Shown here piece after piece: positions 29,848 to 35,783 of a stretch of DNA of 35,783 bases. The DNA lies in the NCBI GenBank assembly GCA_021325115.1, contig JAJPHU010000110.1, positions 1 to 35,783 of the forward strand, in the 5' to 3' direction. Numbering within the stretch: the stretch's first letter is position 1; the number at the start of each line of letters is the position of its first letter. The notes under the pieces are model-generated. The model had not been told where the DNA came from. It searched no databases and worked only from the letters and a program-made list of their open reading frames with translations. This DNA comes from Planctomycetota bacterium. GTDB lineage: Bacteria; Planctomycetota; Planctomycetia; Gemmatales; Gemmataceae. The position numbers and the translations under genes are program-made.

Positions 29848-32601
29848 ATGGCCTTTCATCCTTTTAAACACTTCCGTAAGCACCAGAAAGTCTACCTGGC
29901 GGCTTTGACAATCCTGACGATGATTATCTTCGTCGCCCAGTTCGGCGCCGGCGATCTCTTTACCACCCTCCAACGCCGGATCGCCCTCGCTTTCCACCAC
30001 GGCGACAAAGTGCTAACCCTGTACGGCAAGACCATCTACGCCGACGAGTTGGAGAAGCTCCGCCAGCAGCGGCAGTTGGCCAGCGAGTTCCTCCTCTATG
30101 ATGTCGCGGGCAACATCGATTCCCCTCTGCAAAAAGCGCTCGCCGACTATCAGAAGCGCTTCCAAAAGAAGGGCGCGAACGACCCGACGACCCCGGTGGA
30201 AAATGCCTTCACGCAGATGTCCACAGCAATCAGCCTGGTCCGCGATGCTATCGCCAACAATGCACCGTCAGATCAACGCCTGCAGCCGCTGCGAAACACC
30301 CTGGCCTCCATTCAATCGCAATTGGCCAAGACGGATGCCCAGAATAAAGGTCAATACTATGCTCTCGATGCCATCGCTACAAGCTTGGCCTTGCAGATGT
30401 GGTTCGTCGAGCATCCACAATGGGCGAATTCTTCCTATTTCGGCGGCTCGCTTCGTACCGAAGACCTGTTGGATTTCCTGATCTGGAAGCATCAGGCCGA
30501 TCGACTTGGCATTGTGCTGACGCCGGCTGACGTTTGCCGCGAGGTCAACCGCGCCTGGGGCAACGGCGACTATCTCCCGGCCGATGGCAAACTTGATACC
30601 AACGAATGGGTCGTGACGTTCTTCCGTTCTAATAGCAAAATTCACAAAAACCTGACGCCGCATGATCTCCTGAGCGCTCTGACCGATGAGTTCCGCGTGC
30701 TCATGGCCAAGGAAGCGCTGCTCGGCTCGGCTTCGGGCGTCCGCGGCTACCGGGAATCGGTAGACGGCATTCACGTCAGTCCGTCTGCAGCCACGCCGGA
30801 TGAATTTTACAGATATTTTCAGGAACAGCGCACCACCCTGTCCGTGAGTCTGTTGCCGATCTCGGTGACGAACTTCGTGGCTGAGGTGAAGAAGAAAATG
30901 CAGCCGACAGAGGCCGATCTGCGCAATCTCTATGAGCGTTACAAGAACGATGAGCCGTCGCCGGCGCGGCGACAACCCGGCTTCAAGGAGCCGCGCCGCA
31001 TCAAGGTGGAGTATTTCCGTTATCGGTTGGAAGGTCCGTTCGCGCAGAAATTGGCGGCCAAGGCCGTCGAATTGTTGCCGCTCTTCCGTATCGGCCAGCC
31101 GGCTTCGGCGTTCGCTGCGGGCGGCGGTCCCGCCTGGGCGGCCAGCATCGCCGGCTACGCCGATCTCGATATCGCGCTCCGCTCTCTGTATGAGAAATAT
31201 CGGGATGAAGCCCGGCAATTCGGCTGGACCTACGAGTTTCCCGATCCGCGCACGGCGGAGCTGCGAGCCTCGGCGGCCACCGTGGGCCAGCTGATGGGCA
31301 GCCTCGGTACCGGCGGCACCCCTCTGACCGGGCCAGTCAGTTGGCTGGCTACCAACGCCTTGTATGCCCGCAATACGATGGCTGCTTACGCTTCCACTGT
31401 GTTGGCCGGGGCCAGTTCGACGCCGCTGCCCGCTCTGACTTTGCCCCTGTCCCTGTACACTCCGCAGCCGTTCGACAGCGTCCGCGAGCAATTGAAGGAG
31501 CGCTTCCAGAACATGCTGGCCAGGAACCTGATGGAGAGCAATCTGGCCACCCTGCGCAAAGATCTGGACAAGGTGTTGGCCAGCCGTTCCCGGGAGAAGC
31601 TGGCAGAGCTGCTCAAGAAAGCTGCTGCCGAATACGGCATCGAGAAAGTCCACATTATGACGGAAGCGCAAACGCAGCAGGAGATCCTCGATCATCCCGA
31701 CCCGGCGCTCGAAGAGTTGCGCCAGGCGTATGAAAATTCGGTGGAAAACCCCTTTGAGTCATTGGCTTTCTTTGGCCCAAGGGAAAGCCGTCCCGATTTC
31801 GTCTCGGCGCTCTTCCACAGCTTCGAGCCGACTCCGCAGGAACGCCAATTCGAGCAACTGTTGAAGCAAGAACGGCCATGGCGCACCAAACAATTCCATT
31901 CGTTTTCCCGCGATGAGATTTGGGTGTTCTGGCGTGCCGAGGATAATCCGGCGCATGTCCGTCCTTTCAACGCGGTGCGCGGCGAGGTGGAACAAGCCTG
32001 GTATCTGGAGCAAGCCCGCAAGCTGGCGCGTGACAAAGCGCAGCAGATCAACGCGGAGTTGCAAAAACAACATCTCGCACCAGATGCCGCCGTGCAATTC
32101 CTCGTCCAGCAGAACCTGGGACCTGTCTTCCGCCTGGACAAGGTGTCGCACCTGACGGCGCCAGAGTTTAACTTGCCCGGAGCGAAGTTCCGCACTGCCG
32201 ATTATCGTCCCTATGTGCCGCCCAAAGAATTCATCCCTTATCCGCCGTCGGATTTCGTGGCTCAGCTTTTGCATCTGAAGAAGCGCGGGGATTCCTTGGT
32301 GATGGCGGACAGGCCTGTCAAACATTTCTATGTGGCGGTGTTGATGGAAGATCCGCAGCCGCCGGAGCGTAAGGAATTTTACGATGCCTACAGTCAGTCG
32401 AGCCTGGCCCATCTTGATTTGCTGCCGGCCCAGCAGGAGCCGTTGTGGTATCAGATGATGGCGGAGCGTCAGCGCAAGTACGATCGGCAAGTGCTGGAAC
32501 AATTGCGGGCCGAAGCCACCAAGGATCTCCAGGACGGCGAGTATGTCCTTCCCGAAAGTATCCGTAACCGTGGTGAATCTACCCGCGACTTCGAGGAATG
32601 A
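29848..32601 (+). CDS. SurA/PpiD-like membrane-anchored protein
   Basis: A 917-residue protein with a short basic N-terminus and one membrane helix (about 15-32, LAALTILTMIIFVAQFGAG). A large, probably periplasmic, helical region follows, with the look of SurA/PpiD N-terminal chaperone domains: VLTLYGKTIYADELEKLRQQ, then repeated PTEADLRNLYERYK-type phrases. I do not see a parvulin PPIase signature, so it may be a chaperone-only or degenerate relative. ATG at 29848 is preferred over ATG at 29842 because AGGA at 29838-29841 is then 6 bases away. It is divergent from topA and convergent with the RND gene, with only 29 bases between stop codons and no visible terminator there. Confidence 0.62.
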   Translation: MAFHPFKHFRKHQKVYLAALTILTMIIFVAQFGAGDLFTTLQRRIALAFHHGDKVLTLYGKTIYADELEKLRQQRQLASEFLLYDVAGNIDSPLQKALADYQKRFQKKGANDPTTPVENAFTQMSTAISLVRDAIANNAPSDQRLQPLRNTLASIQSQLAKTDAQNKGQYYALDAIATSLALQMWFVEHPQWANSSYFGGSLRTEDLLDFLIWKHQADRLGIVLTPADVCREVNRAWGNGDYLPADGKLDTNEWVVTFFRSNSKIHKNLTPHDLLSALTDEFRVLMAKEALLGSASGVRGYRESVDGIHVSPSAATPDEFYRYFQEQRTTLSVSLLPISVTNFVAEVKKKMQPTEADLRNLYERYKNDEPSPARRQPGFKEPRRIKVEYFRYRLEGPFAQKLAAKAVELLPLFRIGQPASAFAAGGGPAWAASIAGYADLDIALRSLYEKYRDEARQFGWTYEFPDPRTAELRASAATVGQLMGSLGTGGTPLTGPVSWLATNALYARNTMAAYASTVLAGASSTPLPALTLPLSLYTPQPFDSVREQLKERFQNMLARNLMESNLATLRKDLDKVLASRSREKLAELLKKAAAEYGIEKVHIMTEAQTQQEILDHPDPALEELRQAYENSVENPFESLAFFGPRESRPDFVSALFHSFEPTPQERQFEQLLKQERPWRTKQFHSFSRDEIWVFWRAEDNPAHVRPFNAVRGEVEQAWYLEQARKLARDKAQQINAELQKQHLAPDAAVQFLVQQNLGPVFRLDKVSHLTAPEFNLPGAKFRTADYRPYVPPKEFIPYPPSDFVAQLLHLKKRGDSLVMADRPVKHFYVAVLMEDPQPPERKEFYDAYSQSSLAHLDLLPAQQEPLWYQMMAERQRKYDRQVLEQLRAEATKDLQDGEYVLPESIRNRGESTRDFEE

Positions 32602-32630
32602 CAGAAACCGAACTGCGTGCTTGCAGCGCT

Positions 32631-35600
32631 CTAGCTTGGCTGCCTGGGCGGCCCCGGGTCGAACCAATGATAAATCGCCGGTACGACCACAAGGGTCAAG
32701 AGCGTGCTGGTGACCAGGCCGCCGATCACGACGGTGGCCAGCGGACGCTGCACCTCGGCTCCCGCTGTCGTCGAGATCGCCATCGGGATGAAACCGAGCG
32801 TCGCCACGCATGCCGTCATCAGTACCGGACGCAGACGGCTCATGGCGGCCTGGTAAACCGCCTCGTGGACGGACATGCCCTCTTCGACGTGCGTGCGGGC
32901 GGCAGCGATCAAGACCAGGCCGTCCAGCACCGCCACGCCCGACAGACAGATGAAGCCGACCCCGGCCGAGATACTGAAATCGAGTCCACGCAGGTACAAT
33001 GCCAGGATGCCACCGATGGCCGCAAACGGCACAGCCAGGAAGATCAGCAAGCCGAGCCGTACCGAATGGAACGTTCCGTAGAGCAAAAGGAAGATGAGCA
33101 CAAGGGTCACAGGCGTAACGATGGCGAGCCGCTTGGCGGCTGATTGCAGGTTCTTAAACGTGCCGCCCCATTCCAGGTAATAGTCCGGCGGCAGAGGAAC
33201 ATCGGCGGCCACTTGACGCTTGGCCTCGGCGACGCAGCTAGCGAGGTCGCGGCCGCGGACGTTGGCCTGAATCAACGCGCGGCGGCGGCGGTCCTGACGG
33301 TTGATCTCGTAAACGCCATCTTCCATGCGAATGTCGGCGAGATCCTCCAGAGGGATCATGCGGCCCTTGAGGTCGCCGATCTTCAGCTTGCGGATCACCT
33401 CCATGTCGTTGCGGTAAGTCGGCCCATAGCGGACCTGGAGGGCGAAACGCCGTTGATCGACAACGACCTGGCCGACCGTCGCTCCGCCCAGCGCTCGCAC
33501 GGCATCGAGGACCTGTACCGCGTTGATGCCGTAGCGAGCGATCCGTGCCCGATCGACGATCACCCGCAGATACGGCAAGCCCTCGATCGGGCGAACGGCG
33601 ATGTCCGTCGTTCCCGGCACTTTCCGCAACGAGGCAGCGATGGCATGGGCCTTCTCATCCAGCACTTTCAGGTCGTCGCCGTACAACGTGATGCCCAGAT
33701 CTGCCCGCACCCCTGCAATCATCTCGTTGAAACGATTCTCGATCGGTTGCGTGAAGTTCAACTCGCTTCCGGGAATCATTTCCTGACACGTCTTCTCCAC
33801 TTCGCGAATCATTGCCTCTTTGTCCTTGACACGCTTCCAGGTCTCGTATTCGTTCAGGAAGATGAGGACGTCTGTCTGGTTCACAGGGGCCGGATCAATG
33901 CCGATCTCCGGGCGTCCGGTTCGGCAGACGACCGAGCGAATTTCATCCGGATAGCGCTCGAGCAGGGCACGCTCCAGGCGCAGGGTCTGCTCGATACCCT
34001 GCGACAGAGAAGCGCTGGCCGGACGCAACAGAACAACGAGGAGGTCGCCCTCGTCCAGCTTGGGAATAAACTCGCCTCCCAGACGGAGGGCAAGCGGCAC
34101 GGTCAATCCCAGGGCAGCGAGGGCGAGACCGGCGACCAAAAGCGGGTGAGCGAGGATGCCTCTCAGGAGCGGATCGTAGAGCCGTTTGGCCCAGCGGATC
34201 ACCCAGGTCTCTTTTTCGTGGGCACCTTTGGCGAGGAAGAACGAGGCCAACACCGGCGTCGCTGTCAATGACAACAACAACGAGCCGGTCAGGGCGAAGA
34301 TGAGCGTCAGGGCCATCGGTCGGAACATCTTGCCTTCGACCCCTTCCAGGGCCAGGATCGGCAGATTGACCAGGGTGATAATGGCCACGCCGAAGACCAC
34401 CGGTTTGCGCACCTCCAACACGGCATCACGGACGATGTCCAGAACGGAGCGATCGGGCAACCGGCCATGCGCCAGGCGGCTGACGCAGTTCTCGATGACG
34501 ATGACAGAGCTATCGACGATCAGACCGAAATCGATGGCGCCAAGGCTCATCAGGCTGCCGGCGATGCCGAAATAGAGCATCAGATTGCCGGCGAAGAGCA
34601 TCGAGAAGGGGATCGCTGCCGCCACGATCAGCCCCGCCCGCAAGTTGCCCAACATGATGAGCAGCACAACGATGACCAGCACGGCCCCTTCGGCCAGGTT
34701 GTGGGCGACCGTATCGATCGCTTTGACAATCAAGGTACTGCGGTTGTAAAAGGCATCGACGATCACACCTTTGGGACGGAGCCGGGCGCGGATTTCTTGG
34801 AGTTTTTTTTCGATGCGGCCGACTACCACGCGGGCGTTCTCGCCCATCAGCATATAGACGATGGCGGTAGCTGCTTCGCCTTTGCCGTCGCGGGTGACGG
34901 CGCCGCGGCGGATCATCGGCGCGTTGACCGAGCGGCCGACGTCGCGGATGTAAATCGGCGTGCCTTCGGGCGTGGCATCGAGCACGACGTTATCCATATC
35001 TTCAAGGGTACGGATCAGGCCTTCGCCGCGCACGATGCGGATTTCCCCGTTGTTTTCGGTGTAGCCGCCGCCAGCGTTGCTGTTATTCTGGCGGAGAACA
35101 TCGAATACCTTGTTGATGGGGACATTGCGCGCCATCAGGCGATAGGGGTCGATTTGCGCCTGATAGGTCTTCAGCTCGCCGCCGAAGGAATTGACCTCGA
35201 TGACGCCGGGAACGCTCTTGAGCGGCATGGCCACTTCCCAATCAAGGATAGTCCGCAATTCCATCAGCGACAACGGATGGGGATTATCCGGCGCATTCTT
35301 GACCTCGAATTGAAAGATCTCACCCAGGCCGGTGGCGATTGGTCCCATTTCGGGCTGGCCGAATCCCGGCGGGATGGCGGCCCAGATTTGCGGCAACCGT
35401 TGGGCGACCTGCTCCCGCGCCCAATAGATGTCGGTCCCCTCTTCGAAAATCACCCATACCACCGACAGTCCTTGTTGCGAAACCGAGCGTACTTCTTTTA
35501 CTTTTGGAATGCCATTGATCCCATATTCGACGGGAATGGTGATGAACTGCTCGACTTCCTCTGGCCCCAGCGCCGGGGCGTCGGTCAGGACGTTGACGAG

Positions 35601-35735
35601 AACGGGACTGATGTCGGGCAGGGCGTCGATCGGCAGATGCAAAGCCGACCAGACGCCGCCGACGATCAAAGCGACAAGCAGCAAAAGGACGAAGGCACGA
35701 TGGTCCAGGGCGGTACGAATCAGGCTATCGAACAC
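32631..35735 (-). CDS. czcA: Heavy-metal efflux RND transporter, CzcA type
   Basis: A 1034-residue inner-membrane RND pump of the heavy-metal efflux family, exporting divalent cations by proton antiport as part of a tripartite complex. The N-terminal helix and LPIDALPDISP motif are canonical. TM4 carries IDFGLIVDSSVIVIEN with Asp402, Asp408 and Glu415, the same spacing and numbers as the essential acidic residues of CzcA, which favours Co/Zn/Cd-type over Cu/Ag substrates (inference). The two large periplasmic loops and twelve-helix pattern appear complete. The start is GTG at 35735 with AGGAG 9 bases upstream. The adaptor and outer-membrane partner genes are not in the window but could lie just beyond 35783; in the last 48 bases no gene end can be assigned. 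Confidence 0.93.
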   Translation of the reverse strand: MFDSLIRTALDHRAFVLLLLVALIVGGVWSALHLPIDALPDISPVLVNVLTDAPALGPEEVEQFITIPVEYGINGIPKVKEVRSVSQQGLSVVWVIFEEGTDIYWAREQVAQRLPQIWAAIPPGFGQPEMGPIATGLGEIFQFEVKNAPDNPHPLSLMELRTILDWEVAMPLKSVPGVIEVNSFGGELKTYQAQIDPYRLMARNVPINKVFDVLRQNNSNAGGGYTENNGEIRIVRGEGLIRTLEDMDNVVLDATPEGTPIYIRDVGRSVNAPMIRRGAVTRDGKGEAATAIVYMLMGENARVVVGRIEKKLQEIRARLRPKGVIVDAFYNRSTLIVKAIDTVAHNLAEGAVLVIVVLLIMLGNLRAGLIVAAAIPFSMLFAGNLMLYFGIAGSLMSLGAIDFGLIVDSSVIVIENCVSRLAHGRLPDRSVLDIVRDAVLEVRKPVVFGVAIITLVNLPILALEGVEGKMFRPMALTLIFALTGSLLLSLTATPVLASFFLAKGAHEKETWVIRWAKRLYDPLLRGILAHPLLVAGLALAALGLTVPLALRLGGEFIPKLDEGDLLVVLLRPASASLSQGIEQTLRLERALLERYPDEIRSVVCRTGRPEIGIDPAPVNQTDVLIFLNEYETWKRVKDKEAMIREVEKTCQEMIPGSELNFTQPIENRFNEMIAGVRADLGITLYGDDLKVLDEKAHAIAASLRKVPGTTDIAVRPIEGLPYLRVIVDRARIARYGINAVQVLDAVRALGGATVGQVVVDQRRFALQVRYGPTYRNDMEVIRKLKIGDLKGRMIPLEDLADIRMEDGVYEINRQDRRRRALIQANVRGRDLASCVAEAKRQVAADVPLPPDYYLEWGGTFKNLQSAAKRLAIVTPVTLVLIFLLLYGTFHSVRLGLLIFLAVPFAAIGGILALYLRGLDFSISAGVGFICLSGVAVLDGLVLIAAARTHVEEGMSVHEAVYQAAMSRLRPVLMTACVATLGFIPMAISTTAGAEVQRPLATVVIGGLVTSTLLTLVVVPAIYHWFDPGPPRQPS

Positions 35736-35783
35736 GGTGCCTTTCTCCTGCTAACTCGCTCGCTCCTCGGGGCGTTAACGCAA

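Noticed and set aside
30268-31695. Minus-strand open frame of 475 codons opposite the SurA-like gene
   Set aside because: It is a shadow of the plus-strand gene, which has a membrane anchor, Shine-Dalgarno and family-like sequence. The antisense product has no recognisable motif.
33144-34271. Plus-strand open frame of 375 codons opposite the RND pump gene
   Set aside because: It is antisense to the czcA-type gene with intact active residues; no Shine-Dalgarno or family similarity.

Overview
The window reads as a GC-rich chromosomal segment of a planctomycete, most likely Gemmataceae-like. This is inferred from gene content and style: a four-gene Gld-like ABC cassette, AceE-type pyruvate dehydrogenase, TadE/TadG proteins, a five-zinc-finger topoisomerase I, and many short palindromic repeats, some of them inside genes. 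No rRNA, tRNA, CRISPR array or complete insertion sequence was seen.

Layout. (1) 25-9121, plus strand: ABC ATPase, ABC permease, a GldG-like membrane protein with a coiled-coil insertion, and a 1421-residue DUF4340 repeat protein; together a probable membrane-anchored transport or envelope complex of unknown substrate. (2) 9191-20615, minus strand, transcribed right to left: aceE, aceF, a remnant RelE/ParE-like toxin ORF, lpd, a PduO-type cobalamin adenosyltransferase, a TIM-barrel sugar isomerase, ppdK, an intrinsic terminator and a glycerophosphodiester phosphodiesterase. The core is central carbon metabolism around pyruvate: PPDK interconverts pyruvate and PEP, and PDH makes acetyl-CoA. 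(3) 20616-21004: a repeat-rich divergent intergenic region. (4) 21005-23843, plus strand: trpB, trpA and a TrmB-like methyltransferase in a tight operon. (5) 23963-26216, plus strand: two TadE-like proteins and one TadG-like protein. (6) 26368-26693: two tiny overlapping ORFs that look like a decayed two-gene cassette. (7) 26729-29626, minus strand: topA, divergent from a SurA/PpiD-like membrane-anchored protein (29848-32601, plus). (8) 32631-35735, minus strand: a CzcA-type heavy-metal RND pump whose partner genes would lie beyond the right edge.

The most striking feature is a population of short palindromic elements of several sequence families. They sit between genes, where some look like terminators or leader hairpins, and also in frame inside genes. 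The DUF4340 gene carries four copies of one palindrome in the same reading frame, encoding variants of RSHAERGN, and one copy of a second family. topA and aceE carry further in-frame elements. In the DUF4340 protein the inserted peptides fall in predicted loops between repeat units or strands. This resembles, by analogy only, the palindromic elements reported in Rickettsia genes. Two degenerate gene remnants, one toxin-like and one retropepsin-like, add to the picture of a genome with active small-scale insertion and decay.
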